Notes: generated by a model not told the origin, from the sequence alone. Shown: positions 28,209-37,836, counted from the stretch's first letter. The stretch is DNA of 64,000 nucleotides from an uncultured Campylobacterales bacterium (GCA_947503785.1 CANNFB010000001.1:248001-312000); one strand, 5' to 3'. Translations and numbers: made by a program.

Positions 28209-29563
28209 TATTGCCCCTTTGAAACTACTTTAACTTGTGTAAATTGTCTATGACCATCAGGAGAACCATGATAACCATAACCACTACTCTTTGCTCCAAC
28301 CCAAGGCGTATCTGCAATTGAGCCACTCCCTTGATTAATTCCTAACATTCCAGCATCAAGCTCTTTTGCTACTTTTTCAATATCACCTTGACCATAAACT
28401 GATGCACCTAATGCAAACTCACTACTATTAGCACGCTTTATAGCATCATCAACATTTTCAAAAGAGCTAATAGCAACAACAGGCCCAAATGTTTCATCTT
28501 GAAATAACAACATATCTTCACTTACATCTGTTATAACTGTTGGTAAGATAAAGCCATCAGGGTGATTGTCACTTCCTAATAATACTTTAGCTCCTTTTTG
28601 TTTTGCGTCATCTATATGATTCAAAATTCTATTACGTTGATTATCATTTATAATAGCTCCTATATTAGCAGATGAATCATTCCAAGCTCCTACTTTATAT
28701 TGCTTAGCATAAAGAACCACTCTTTCTTCAAAAGATTTTAGTATTTTTTTATCTACATATATACGCTCAGTTGATGTACACATTTGACCTGCATTTTCAA
28801 AACTACTTGCAACAGCAAAACGTGCAGCTTTGTCAATATTCGCATCATCTAAGACTATTAAAGGATCTTTACCACCTAGTTCCATAATCAATCTTTTAAA
28901 ACCTTTTGAAGAATTTTTCATAATATCTTCACCTACTTCTTTTGAACCTGTAAAAGCAATAAGATTCACATCTGAATTTACTAGCGCTTTTCCCTGTTTC
29001 TCATCACCTTGAACTATTTGAAGTACATCTTCAGGTAAAACACTTTGAAAAATTTCCACATAAGCTTGTGCAATTAAGGGTGTTTCTTCAGAGGGCTTAT
29101 ACACAACACTATTTCCTGCTACTAAAGCAGGAATAATTAACCAATGAGCCATTGCCATAGGATAATTCCAAGGAGCAATAACTGCACAAACACCAATAGG
29201 GTTATATTGCATTTGTGTTTGAACACCATAATTACTAAATACTTGTGTTTTTATAGCACTTTTAACTTCATTTGCTTTATAAAGAATATCATTAGCACAA
29301 CCACCTACTTCACCTGATGATCGATTAATATCTTTTCCCATCTCTTTACTTAAAAGTACAGCTAAAGATTGGGTTTGTTGATTTAAAATATCACCTGCCT
29401 TCTGAAGATAAGCTATACGCTCATCAATAGTTAAATCAAACCATTTTTTTTGTGCAATTTTTGATTTATCAATAATTTCTTTAATTTGGCTAACTGGTGT
29501 CACATTAACTTCGCCAACTAACTCTTTTGTAGCTGGGTTGTATGAATATAATATTTCAGACAT
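28205..29563 (-). CDS. NAD(P)-dependent aldehyde dehydrogenase, succinate-semialdehyde type
   Basis: A 452-residue ALDH. Conserved blocks: APWNYPMAMAHWLIIPALVAGNSVVYKPSEETPL, GSKEVGEDIMKNSSKGFKRLIMELGGKDPLIVLDDA (Glu general base), the nucleophile in FENAGQMCTSTERIYV, and ETFGPVV near the end. Its length and N-terminus (short, without the GabD extension) match the YneI/Sad-type succinate-semialdehyde dehydrogenases. Succinate semialdehyde or other short aldehydes are the likely substrates. It lies 23 bases downstream of the glutathione-peroxidase-like gene. Confidence 0.85.
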   Translation of the reverse strand: MSEILYSYNPATKELVGEVNVTPVSQIKEIIDKSKIAQKKWFDLTIDERIAYLQKAGDILNQQTQSLAVLLSKEMGKDINRSSGEVGGCANDILYKANEVKSAIKTQVFSNYGVQTQMQYNPIGVCAVIAPWNYPMAMAHWLIIPALVAGNSVVYKPSEETPLIAQAYVEIFQSVLPEDVLQIVQGDEKQGKALVNSDVNLIAFTGSKEVGEDIMKNSSKGFKRLIMELGGKDPLIVLDDANIDKAARFAVASSFENAGQMCTSTERIYVDKKILKSFEERVVLYAKQYKVGAWNDSSANIGAIINDNQRNRILNHIDDAKQKGAKVLLGSDNHPDGFILPTVITDVSEDMLLFQDETFGPVVAISSFENVDDAIKRANSSEFALGASVYGQGDIEKVAKELDAGMLGINQGSGSIADTPWVGAKSSGYGYHGSPDGHRQFTQVKVVSKGQY

Positions 29564-29586
29564 GGCTTTTCCTATAGGTAATTTAA

Positions 29587-30063
29587 TTATAATATTTTTT
29601 CAATATCTTTTTTCAAAGTAAGTGGTTTTGTAATAGGTGCATACCTATTTATCACTTCACCATTTTTATTAACTAAGAACTTTGTAAAGTTCCATTTTAT
29701 TTTTTTACTTCCAAAGACTCCTGCTCGTTGTTCTTTTAAATATTTAAATAAAGAATTTTCATTTTTTCCATTTACTTCAACTTTAGAAAACATATCAAAC
29801 TTAACATCATAAGTTAGGGAACAAAAACTTTTAATCTCTTCTTCATCTCCTGGCTCTTGATTTGAGAACTCATTTGATGGAAAACCTAAAACTATAAAGT
29901 CTTTATCTTTATAAGTTTCATATAATTCTTCTAATCCTTTGTATTGCGAAGTAAAACCACAATTACTTGCTACATTCACAATTAGTAAAGTTTTACCTTT
30001 ATATTGTGACATTGATATATCGTTACCATCTATATCTTTTACATTTAAATCATAAATATTCAT
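29587..30063 (-). CDS. glutathione peroxidase-like thiol peroxidase
   Basis: A 158-residue protein with the GPx signature NVASNCGFTSQYKGLEELY (peroxidatic Cys in place of selenocysteine), the second block VLGFPSNEFSNQEPG with its Gln, and the WNFTKFLVNKNGE block holding the Trp-Asn. This completes the catalytic tetrad. It reduces hydrogen peroxide or organic peroxides, probably with thioredoxin. It is cytoplasmic (no signal peptide) and lies two bases after DoxX in the same operon. Confidence 0.9.
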   Translation of the reverse strand: MNIYDLNVKDIDGNDISMSQYKGKTLLIVNVASNCGFTSQYKGLEELYETYKDKDFIVLGFPSNEFSNQEPGDEEEIKSFCSLTYDVKFDMFSKVEVNGKNENSLFKYLKEQRAGVFGSKKIKWNFTKFLVNKNGEVINRYAPITKPLTLKKDIEKIL

Positions 30064-30065
30064 TT

Positions 30066-30440
30066 TTAATCCTTTTTTCTAGTGTATATATATGCCCAAG
30101 CTATAAGTACTAACTGAATTGGCAATCTTATTAAAAGTGAAGTTTCACTCATATCTGGGAAATCTGTGTGATTTAGATACATATTTACATTTGCAGGAAA
30201 AATTGCAATAAATAGAATTATTATTGCTAAAGCTGCTTTTCTTGTTGTTTTTGGAATTAGTAATAATAAACCTAGTACTATTTCTAATACTCCACTTGAA
30301 TAAACAATAGTTTCATGATATGGCAAATAAGAAGGCATAGCTTTTAAATAAAACTCTGTATTTGTAAAATGTGCAACACCTCCTAAAACTAATAATATTC
30401 CTAATAAATACTTAAATACTATATATAATATTTTTTTCAT
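30066..30440 (-). CDS. DoxX-family membrane protein
   Basis: A 124-residue four-helix inner-membrane protein: YIVFKYLLGILLVLGGVAHF, then a Pro/Tyr loop, VLEIVLGLLLLIP, and a final helix pair ending in YTRKK. Pattern and length match the DoxX/DoxD family. It is the first gene of an operon running into GPx, aldehyde dehydrogenase and the 2OG oxygenase, and is divergent from an AraC-type regulator, which probably controls it. DoxX proteins have been linked to redox stress. Confidence 0.8.
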   Translation of the reverse strand: MKKILYIVFKYLLGILLVLGGVAHFTNTEFYLKAMPSYLPYHETIVYSSGVLEIVLGLLLLIPKTTRKAALAIIILFIAIFPANVNMYLNHTDFPDMSETSLLIRLPIQLVLIAWAYIYTRKKD

Positions 30441-30550
30441 AATAACTCCTAAAGTTAAGTTTCTTTATAGCATAATAGCACAAGTAAAAAATAAAGTGAA
30501 TATACAAAATCACATTTTTATTGCCTATAAACACTAATTTTGGAAATATT

Positions 30551-31450
30551 ATGCAAAATCAAATAGAATTATTAGAAGAACTATGTAATAACAATAACCT
30601 AGAAAATACGCAAGGTTATGCAAATACAGATATAGAAGAAGTAAAACTTTTTAAAATTTCATCAAGTGAAGATATGATGCCTTTATTATACAATAAAGGT
30701 TTTAGCTTTATTGGACAAGGTAAAAAAGTTGGATATGTTTCAGATAGACGTTTTGAACATGGATGTAATGATTTTTTGATTATAACATCTCCCCAACCTA
30801 TTGAATGTGAAACCTTTATATATGAACAAAATAGCATGATGGGTATTTATATAAATTTGAATATGGCAAGACTACATAAAGTAATAGCTAAAATGAATCA
30901 ATTCTCACATATTCATGAAAATAAAAAAGAAATTCCATTTAGTGTTATTAGTAATAAACGAACTCATATAATAGATGTTATATATTCAAGACTACTTCAA
31001 ACTTTACTTGATCCTTTAGATTGTCTAATGCTTTCTGAGTCTTTATTAGATGAGCTTTATTTTAGAATACTACAAAGCGAAAATGGTTATGTATTAAGAC
31101 AATTATGTGAAGGAAATCATTCCTTTGCAAAAGTTTCAAATGCAGTAGAATATATACATAAAAATCTAAAAGAAAAAATATTATTAGAAGATATTGCTAA
31201 TATTGCTAATATGAGTATAAATAATTTTCACAGAGTATTTAAAGAAGCACTAAATGATACCCCAATCCAATATATTAAAAAAATAAGACTAAATAAAGCA
31301 AGACAACTAATACTTTATAATAAGTTAAAAGCTATTGATGCAGCATACGAAGTAGGATATGATAGTCCAACTCAATTTAGCCGAGAATTCAAAAGATATT
31401 TTGGAGTAAGTCCAAGTAAAATTGGAACATTAGGGTATAAAAACTTTTAG
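30551..31450 (+). CDS. AraC-family transcriptional regulator
   Basis: A 299-residue regulator. ATG 30551 is preferred to TTG 30521 because GGAAA lies six bases before it. The N-terminal half matches the AraC_N sensing domain (LFKISSSEDMMPLLYNKGFSF, then GYVSDRRFEHG). The C-terminal half is a standard double HTH: ILLEDIANIANMSINNFHRVFKEAL and AIDAAYEVGYDSPTQFSREFKRYFGVSPSKI. It is divergent from the DoxX operon 110 bases away, the classic place for a regulator of that operon. The last 12 codons and the DNA beyond are duplicated at 37875. Confidence 0.88.
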   Translation: MQNQIELLEELCNNNNLENTQGYANTDIEEVKLFKISSSEDMMPLLYNKGFSFIGQGKKVGYVSDRRFEHGCNDFLIITSPQPIECETFIYEQNSMMGIYINLNMARLHKVIAKMNQFSHIHENKKEIPFSVISNKRTHIIDVIYSRLLQTLLDPLDCLMLSESLLDELYFRILQSENGYVLRQLCEGNHSFAKVSNAVEYIHKNLKEKILLEDIANIANMSINNFHRVFKEALNDTPIQYIKKIRLNKARQLILYNKLKAIDAAYEVGYDSPTQFSREFKRYFGVSPSKIGTLGYKNF

Positions 31451-31510
31451 TACTTACTTTTGGAGCAGTTTTAATTAAAGGAAAGATTGTTCCATAAAAA
31501 TTGAATTGTT
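31414..31510 (+). repeat. direct repeat, copy A (araC 3' end and downstream)
   Basis: About 97 bases starting at AAGTAAAATTGGAACATTAG, covering the last codons of the AraC gene and about 60 bases beyond. They recur at 37875-37971 with roughly six differences and a one-base gap. The two copies flank the RND efflux operon in the same orientation. Confidence 0.85.
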
Positions 31511-31513
31511 GAA

Positions 31514-31649
31514 TCTACAACAAAAGAGAAACATAAAGGTACGGGATTAGGTCTTTATATGAGTAGAATTCAAAATTAGTTTTAACTAATATTTTCAAGG
31601 AAAATTCAGTGCTCTAATTACTAAAACAATCTCTACTATTAATGAATGA
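31514..31649 (+). pseudogene. C-terminal relic of a histidine kinase
   Basis: Codons 31514-31579 read STTKEKHKGTGLGLYMSRIQ and then stop. This is the G2 box (GTGLGL) of a HATPase domain. A shifted continuation (GKFSALITKTISTINE, stop at 31647-31649) fits the last strands of the same domain. At least one frameshift and a stop separate the parts, and the rest of the kinase is absent. Confidence 0.65.
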
Positions 31650-31662
31650 TTCATTATTTTTT
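31641..31662 (+). terminator. hairpin terminator
   Basis: AATGAA-TGA-TTCATT followed by ATTTTTT. It overlaps the end of the kinase relic and is probably that gene's old terminator. Confidence 0.55.
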
Positions 31663-31698
31663 CCTTCACACCAAAAAAACGATAAGGATTTAAACTGA

Positions 31699-31983
31699 AA
31701 AGTTGCTATTAGTAATCTTAACCTTGGTACACTTACATTTGCTCAAAATAAAATTATTGAAGGTGTAGTTTACACAGAAAGTGTTGTTGATGGACAAATT
31801 AGGTAGATTAAAAAAATGGCTCCAAAAACTACTTATGTTACGGTAAAAAAAGCAGTTATGGTTCCTGCGCCAATAAGTTCTAGTATCCCACTAGTTGCAG
31901 GTACAGTTAATGTCTTAGGTCAAATTGTTAAATCAAATGGATCACAAATTAGAAGAATGAAAATAAAACTTGATTTCAAATAA
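31699..31983 (+). pseudogene. unidentified coding relic with an internal stop
   Basis: Ninety-four codons remain in one frame except for a TAG at 31804-31806. The peptide (VAISNLNLGTLTFAQNKIIE before the stop; MAPKTTYVTVKKAVMVPAP, later VAGTVNVLGQIVKSNGSQIR after) has the hydrophobic/polar alternation of a strand-rich real protein, but no family is recognised. No ribosome site precedes it. An ORF of 55 codons from ATG 31816 could in principle still be made. Confidence 0.4.
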
Positions 31984-32033
31984 AAAATAAAATATATATA
32001 AACTTTTTTAATACAAAAAGAAAGCTAATTTGT

Positions 32034-32039
32034 TATAAT
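32034..32039 (+). promoter_or_regulatory. -10 element of the RND efflux operon
   Basis: TATAAT lies 44 bases before the TTG at 32083, in AT-rich DNA. No clear operator palindrome is seen here, and no TetR or MarR gene is adjacent. Confidence 0.45.
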
Positions 32040-32082
32040 AATATTAAATATAAAAAAATTATAAAATTCAAAGGAATAGCAC

Positions 32083-33222
32083 TTGAAAACAAATAAAAAA
32101 ATATTAACATCAATTTTTATTGCATCTTCACTATTAGTATTTACAGCTTGTAATGATAAAAAAGTTGAAGAAAAAAAAATAGTAGTACAGGAAGTTAAAA
32201 AAGCTCAAGTACAAGTTCACACTATTTCTAAACAGACTTATCCAATATGGATAAATTTTTCAGGAAAAACAGAAGCTAAAAAGAATGTATTTATTACAGC
32301 AAAAGTTGGTGGAGAGTTAAAAGAAGTTTATTTTAAAGCAGGCCAAAGTGTAAAGAAAGGTCAAAAACTTTTTAAAATTGATGCCAGAGCCTATAATGCC
32401 ATTTTATCTCAAAAGAAATCGTCTTTACAAAAAGATAGAGCAAATTTAAATCTGGCAATTGCCAATGTAAAAAGATACAAACCTCTAGTAGAAAAAGGCT
32501 TAGCACCAAGAGAAAAACTTGATGAATTAGTTGCCAATCAAAAACAATTTCAAGCAGTGGTAAATGCATCTTCAGCAACCATAAAAGAGGCTCAAATTGA
32601 TGTAGATGACACAATTATTAAAGCTTCTATTTCAGGAAAAGTTGGAAAGTCTCTAATTGATATTGGAAATAATGTAAGTACTTCAGACAAGTTAGTAAAT
32701 ATTGTTCAATCTGAGGATCTATATGTAAATTTCAATCCAAGTAGTAAAGAAGTATTTTTATTAAATCAATACAAATCAGAAAAATATCCAAATGTTATTG
32801 TACTTCCTGAAGATATAGAAAATATGGATTTAGGACTTAAAGGAAAAGTTGACTTTATAGATAGTGTTACAAATGAGACAACAGGAACTGTTGGCATGAG
32901 AGCAAGTATAAAAAATGATAAACAATTATTATTCCCAGGAACTTTTGTAAATATCAAATTATTTGTTACTGATAAAATACCAGTTATTGCAGTACACCCA
33001 AATACTTTATCTCAAAACCAATTAGGTTCTTTTGTTTATACCGTTAATGGTGAAAATAAAATCAAAAAAACTCAAGTTAAAGTCGAATACAGTAACAAAG
33101 ATTTAGCAATCATCAAGTCTGGACTTAATCCTGGTGATAAAGTAATCGTTAGTGCAACAAATAAACTTCAAGAAAATCAAGATGTTATTTCAAGTGAAGT
33201 TGCTAATCCAATTCAAAAATAG
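32083..33222 (+). CDS. RND efflux periplasmic adaptor (membrane fusion protein)
   Basis: A 379-residue MFP of the AcrA/MexA/CmeA type. It starts at TTG 32083 (AAAGGA upstream) with a lipoprotein-like signal peptide ending VFTAC, so it is probably anchored to the inner membrane by a lipidated Cys. Then come the lipoyl half-motifs (GGELKEVYFKAGQSVKKGQKLFKID and IDVDDTIIKASISGKVGKSLIDIGNNV), an alpha-hairpin (about 105-165), beta-barrel and membrane-proximal domains (FPGTFVNIKLFV). It connects the RND pump to the TolC-type channel encoded downstream. Confidence 0.92.
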   Translation: MKTNKKILTSIFIASSLLVFTACNDKKVEEKKIVVQEVKKAQVQVHTISKQTYPIWINFSGKTEAKKNVFITAKVGGELKEVYFKAGQSVKKGQKLFKIDARAYNAILSQKKSSLQKDRANLNLAIANVKRYKPLVEKGLAPREKLDELVANQKQFQAVVNASSATIKEAQIDVDDTIIKASISGKVGKSLIDIGNNVSTSDKLVNIVQSEDLYVNFNPSSKEVFLLNQYKSEKYPNVIVLPEDIENMDLGLKGKVDFIDSVTNETTGTVGMRASIKNDKQLLFPGTFVNIKLFVTDKIPVIAVHPNTLSQNQLGSFVYTVNGENKIKKTQVKVEYSNKDLAIIKSGLNPGDKVIVSATNKLQENQDVISSEVANPIQK

Positions 33223-33231
33223 GATAAGAAA

Positions 33232-36200
33232 ATGTTTTCAATCTTTTTTATAAAACGTCCAATATTTGCAAAAGTGATTTCACTTTTCATAATTATTGTG
33301 GGACTTATTGCATTAAAGTTACTTCCTGTGGCACAGTTCCCCGAAATTACACCTCCTAGTATTTCAGTTAGTGCAAACTATACAGGTGGAAGTGCAAGTG
33401 CTGTTGAAACAAGTGTTACTAAACCAATAGAAGAACAACTAAATGGAATTGAGGGAATGATTTATATGGACTCAAATTCATCATCTGATGGAAGTTCAAA
33501 TATAAATCTATATTTTAAATCAGGATATGATTTAAATACTGCGGCAATTGATGTTCAAAATAGAGTTGCACTTGCAACTCCTTTTTTACCAGAATCAGTA
33601 AAACAAAAGGGAGTTACAACAAAGAAAAAATCAACTTCTATGGTTCAAATTTTATCTTTAAAATCAACAGATTCCGCTCATGATGCCTTATTTTTATCAA
33701 ACTTTGCAAGTATTAATATTGTCGAAGAGTTAAAAAGAATAGATGGTATTGGTGATGTTCAGAATTTAGGTGAAAAGAAATATGCCATGAGAGTTTGGAT
33801 AAATCCAAATAAACTTTCAAATTTAGGCCTGACTGTAAATGAAGTTACTACCGCAATTAAAAATCAAAACTTACAAGCAGCCCTTGGAAGTATTGGTGCA
33901 TCACCAAATGCTAGCACAAATAAATTTCAATATACACTTACATCAAAAACTAGACTTTCTTCTGCCAAAGAGTTTGAGAATATTATTATTAAAGAAGTGG
34001 AAAATAGTAGGGTTAGATTGAAAGACGTGGCACGAGTAGAATTAGGTGCTGAAGTATATGGTTGGGGTGCATATAAAAATAATAAAGAAACTGCACTTCT
34101 TGGAATATATCAACAACCAGGATCCAATGCACTTGATGTGGCAAATAAAATTGCAGAAAAATTAGAGCAATTAAAACCAAGACTTCCTGAAGGTGTAAGC
34201 ATTGAAGCTACCTATGATACAACTAAGTTTGTAACGGCTTCAATTGAAGAAGTAATTATTACATTAGTACAAGCCCTTGCATTAGTACTGCTTGTCGTGT
34301 ACTTCTTCTTGCAATCATTTAGAACGACAATTATTCCAGCTGTGGCAATTCCCGTATCACTAATTGGTACCTTTGCCTTACTAATGGCCATGAATTTTTC
34401 AATAAATACACTTACACTATTTGGCCTTATTTTAGCCATTGGTATTGTAGTTGATGATGCAATTATTGTTGTTGAAAATGTTGAAACGAATTTAGTTAAA
34501 AATCCAGATTTATCAGTTTCAGAAGCTACAACACTTGCTATGAAAGAAGTTTTCACACCTGTAGTTTCAACGACACTTGTACTTCTTGCGGTATTTATTC
34601 CTGTAACATTTATTCCTGGAATATCAGGTGCTTTATACCAACAATTTGCAGCTACGATTGCATTTGCGGTACTAATTTCGGCTATTAATGCCTTAACTTT
34701 ATCACCTGCATTATGTGCAACTATTTTAAAGAAAAAACAAGAAAATGCAAAAAAGAATTTCGTATTTGAAGGTTTTGATAGAGGCTTAGAAAAGTTTAAA
34801 AATGTATACAAAGTAATTTTAGAAAAAATTATAAAATTTTGGTATGTTGCAATCTTTGTCTATGGATTGTTATTAGTTGGAACTTTCTTTGCTTTTAAGG
34901 TTTTACCAAGTGGATTTATACCAGATGAAGATCAAGGAACATTAGTTTCTTCTATCTCTTTAGAGGCAGGAACCACACTCAATATTACAAGTGAAGCAAC
35001 AAAAATAACTACTGAAATCATCTTGAATACAAAAGGTGTAAAAGATGTTTTAAGTATTCCAGGTTTTAGTATTATGACAGGAGCAATTGATTCTTCATCT
35101 TCAACTATGTTTATAGTTCTAGAAGATTGGGAAGATAGAACATCTGTTGAAACGTCAATAAAAAGTATTATGGATAATATTAAGGCTATGGCAAAAGAAA
35201 AAATTGAAAATGCAAATGTTCAAGTATTTAATATGCCTTCTATTCCAGGATTATCTGCTGTTGGAGGTTTTGATTTAAAACTTCAAAATTTAGAAGGTAT
35301 CCCGATTGATGAATTTCAAGAAATTGCACAACAGTTTATTGCAAAAATTAATCAAGATAAAGCAGTATTATATGCCTATACAACTTTTAATGCAAATTAT
35401 CCTCAATACAATCTAGAGGTAAATAGAGATAAAATCTCATCATTAGGATTAAAACTTGATGATGTATTTGGCGTACTTCAAGCAAATCTAGGTTCTTCTT
35501 ATGTAAATGATTTTAATAAATTTGGTAAAACATATAAAGTATTTGTTCAAGCAGATCAGAAATTTAGAGAAGAAAAAGCCAATATCAATAATTTTTTTGT
35601 GAAAAATGCAAATGCAGAGATGATCCCCTTAAGTACCGTTGTCAAAATCACGCAGGTAAGTGGTGCAAATTCAATTACTCATTACAATGGATACCAAAGT
35701 ATTGCAATAAATGGACTGCATAACTTAAAAGAAGGATTTAGTTCTGGTGATGCACTAAAGGCACTTGAAGAAATTGCAAAACAAACATTGCCAACTTCTG
35801 TTGGATATGAATTTGCAGGAATGTCATTACAAGAAAAAGAAGCTGGAAATGCAGCTGTGTTTATTTTCGCACTATCTTTACTAGTAGTATTTTTATTCCT
35901 TGCGGCACAATATGAGTCTTGGATGATGCCATTGATGATTATGTTACCAATTCCAGCAGTTATGTTCGGAGCACTTGGTGCAAATATGTTGGCAGGACTT
36001 TTAAATGATACTTATACACAGATTGGTCTGGTCTTACTAATAGGAATGTCCTCTAAAAATGCAATTTTAATTATAGAGTTTGCAAAAGAATTAAGAGAAC
36101 AAGGGGTTTCAATTGTTGATTCAGCAATCCAAGCATCTACTGTAAGATTAAGAGCTATTTTAATGACAGTATTTGCCTTCTTATTAGGAGTTTTACCTCT

Positions 36201-36375
36201 TGTTTACGCATCTGGTGCAGGAGCAGCATCAAGACAATCACTAGGTACTGCAGTATTTGGAGGAATGATAATGTCAACAATTTTAACACTTTTATTAACT
36301 CCTGTTCTTTTTGTAATATTACAAAGATTAAGAGAGCGAAAAAATAAAGAGGTAAAGGAAGTCTCAAATGTTTAA
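33232..36375 (+). CDS. RND multidrug efflux permease (HAE1 family)
   Basis: A 1047-residue inner-membrane pump of AcrB/MexB/CmeB size. It has an N-terminal helix (FFIKRPIFAKVISLFIIIVG), porter-domain motifs (YTGGSASAVETSVTKPIEEQLNGIEGM), and helix 4 with the proton-relay acids in GIVVDDAIIVVENVETN (two adjacent Asp). The second-half repeat is GLVLLIGMSSKNAILIIEFAKE with the Lys residue partner, and FGGMIMSTILTLLLTPVLFV closes the protein. Substrates are likely toxic hydrophobic compounds, dyes or antibiotics, as for the family; no specificity can be read. It lies nine bases after the adaptor. Confidence 0.95.
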   Translation: MFSIFFIKRPIFAKVISLFIIIVGLIALKLLPVAQFPEITPPSISVSANYTGGSASAVETSVTKPIEEQLNGIEGMIYMDSNSSSDGSSNINLYFKSGYDLNTAAIDVQNRVALATPFLPESVKQKGVTTKKKSTSMVQILSLKSTDSAHDALFLSNFASINIVEELKRIDGIGDVQNLGEKKYAMRVWINPNKLSNLGLTVNEVTTAIKNQNLQAALGSIGASPNASTNKFQYTLTSKTRLSSAKEFENIIIKEVENSRVRLKDVARVELGAEVYGWGAYKNNKETALLGIYQQPGSNALDVANKIAEKLEQLKPRLPEGVSIEATYDTTKFVTASIEEVIITLVQALALVLLVVYFFLQSFRTTIIPAVAIPVSLIGTFALLMAMNFSINTLTLFGLILAIGIVVDDAIIVVENVETNLVKNPDLSVSEATTLAMKEVFTPVVSTTLVLLAVFIPVTFIPGISGALYQQFAATIAFAVLISAINALTLSPALCATILKKKQENAKKNFVFEGFDRGLEKFKNVYKVILEKIIKFWYVAIFVYGLLLVGTFFAFKVLPSGFIPDEDQGTLVSSISLEAGTTLNITSEATKITTEIILNTKGVKDVLSIPGFSIMTGAIDSSSSTMFIVLEDWEDRTSVETSIKSIMDNIKAMAKEKIENANVQVFNMPSIPGLSAVGGFDLKLQNLEGIPIDEFQEIAQQFIAKINQDKAVLYAYTTFNANYPQYNLEVNRDKISSLGLKLDDVFGVLQANLGSSYVNDFNKFGKTYKVFVQADQKFREEKANINNFFVKNANAEMIPLSTVVKITQVSGANSITHYNGYQSIAINGLHNLKEGFSSGDALKALEEIAKQTLPTSVGYEFAGMSLQEKEAGNAAVFIFALSLLVVFLFLAAQYESWMMPLMIMLPIPAVMFGALGANMLAGLLNDTYTQIGLVLLIGMSSKNAILIIEFAKELREQGVSIVDSAIQASTVRLRAILMTVFAFLLGVLPLVYASGAGAASRQSLGTAVFGGMIMSTILTLLLTPVLFVILQRLRERKNKEVKEVSNV

Positions 36376-37654
36376 TAAACCAAAATTAATTTCAAGTATT
36401 TGTTTAATCTCACTATTTTCAAATTTATATGCAAAACCAATTAGTTTAGAAGAGTTAATAAATATAGCAGTTGAAAATAACAGTGATATTAAAATAAGCA
36501 AATATGCACAAGATAAAGAAAAAGCTACCTATAACTTATCAAAGACTGATTATCTTCCAAAAGTCTCTCTTACTGGAGAACTTGCAAGATATGATATAAA
36601 AAGTCGTTCGGGAACAGATAAAGATAATGTTAAGGGATATACACTAAGTGCCAGTCAACTGTTATATGATTTTGGTAAAACATCAAATCAAATACAATCA
36701 GCAAAGAGAAATCTTGAAGCATCAAACTTTGAGATAGTTAAAAATATATCCTCAACAGTTTTAAATACAAAGCAAGCATATTACAATATATTAAATAACT
36801 ATCAGCAAATAAATTTAGCAAAAGAATCAATTAAAATTGATGAGCTACATCTAGACCAAGCAGATAACTATTTTAATGCTGGCATTAGAACTTTAATTGA
36901 TGTAACAGATGCAAAGCTACAATTATCAAATTCAAAACTTAAACTTGTTCAATCTGAATATAGTTTAAGAAATTCAAAAACTAAGCTTATTTCTATTCTT
37001 GGAGTAGAAAATAGTAGTAAAATAGAAATTAAAGAAGATAAAGAAATTAGAACTACAATAAAAAAGTTAAAGAATAATAGTCTAAATTTAGATCAATTAT
37101 TAAAAACTGGTTTAAACAATAGAGCAGAATTAAAAGTTTATAAGAAACAAATTGAAGCACAACAGTTACAGGTAAAAAATACAGACAAAGAGTATTACCC
37201 AACATTAAACCTTGACGCAAGTTATAGTGATAAAAATTCTGATGAAATTGCTAGCATTGATACACGACAAGCAACAGCAGGGGTTTATTTAAAATGGAAT
37301 ATTTTTACGGGAAACTCAACAGAAGAAAATATAAAAATATCTCTTGTAAATTTAAAAAATTTAAAACAACAATTAATTCAACAAAAACTTCAAATACAAC
37401 AAGACATTACAAGTTCTTATTTAAAAGTTAGAGAAAATGAAGAGAGTCTAAAAATTGGAGTTTTAAATGTAAACTTATCAGCTGATAAATTGAATCTTGC
37501 AACTCAAAGATATAAAGCTGGGTTAAATGATTTAGTAGAAGTAAATGATTCAAAATTAGCATATACGCAAGCAAAAAGCCAATTAATTGATACCTATTAT
37601 GATTACTTAAACTCACAAGCCAGTCTTAACTATTCAATTGGAGTAATTTATTAA
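36368..37654 (+). CDS. TolC-family outer-membrane efflux channel
   Basis: A 428-residue protein with signal peptide (LISSICLISLFSNLYA) and two repeats of the OEP domain: long coiled helices (LISLEELINIAVENNSDIKI-type start, then AGIRTLIDVTDAKLQLSNSKL and AGLNDLVEVNDSKLAYTQAKS). This is the repeated A-G-x-x-x-L-V-D/E-V motif of TolC-like trimers. ATG 36368 overlaps the pump's stop codon by eight bases. It completes a three-gene tripartite system in CmeABC order. Confidence 0.92.
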   Translation: MFNKPKLISSICLISLFSNLYAKPISLEELINIAVENNSDIKISKYAQDKEKATYNLSKTDYLPKVSLTGELARYDIKSRSGTDKDNVKGYTLSASQLLYDFGKTSNQIQSAKRNLEASNFEIVKNISSTVLNTKQAYYNILNNYQQINLAKESIKIDELHLDQADNYFNAGIRTLIDVTDAKLQLSNSKLKLVQSEYSLRNSKTKLISILGVENSSKIEIKEDKEIRTTIKKLKNNSLNLDQLLKTGLNNRAELKVYKKQIEAQQLQVKNTDKEYYPTLNLDASYSDKNSDEIASIDTRQATAGVYLKWNIFTGNSTEENIKISLVNLKNLKQQLIQQKLQIQQDITSSYLKVRENEESLKIGVLNVNLSADKLNLATQRYKAGLNDLVEVNDSKLAYTQAKSQLIDTYYDYLNSQASLNYSIGVIY

Positions 37655-37734
37655 AAATTCCATCCTTTGAATATGGGTACATATTTAGACGCCAAAGAAA
37701 CACAAAGTTTTTATGAAGATTAAAAGAAAATAAA

Positions 37735-37836
37735 ATGAAAAATATGATTACAATATTTTTAACTTTAATAGTTGCGGTATTTATTTTACAGGTTGTTGAA
37801 CAGTTTATAAATTCCGGCGACGCAATATTAATTTGA
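37735..37836 (+). CDS. small ORF, possibly the truncated start of a membrane protein
   Basis: Thirty-three codons from ATG 37735 (ribosome site AAAAGAAAATAAA is weak): KNMITIFLTLIVAVFILQVV, then EQFINSGDAILI, ending at TGA 37836. The hydrophobic segment is a convincing membrane helix or signal peptide, but the last ten codons fall inside the 64-bp inverted repeat, so the gene was probably cut there. No family recognised. Confidence 0.35.
   Translation: MKNMITIFLTLIVAVFILQVVEQFINSGDAILI

Noticed and set aside
34212-34811. 199-codon minus-strand frame inside the RND pump gene
   Set aside because: It mirrors the transmembrane part of the pump gene, has no start signal and no family; a shadow of the real gene.
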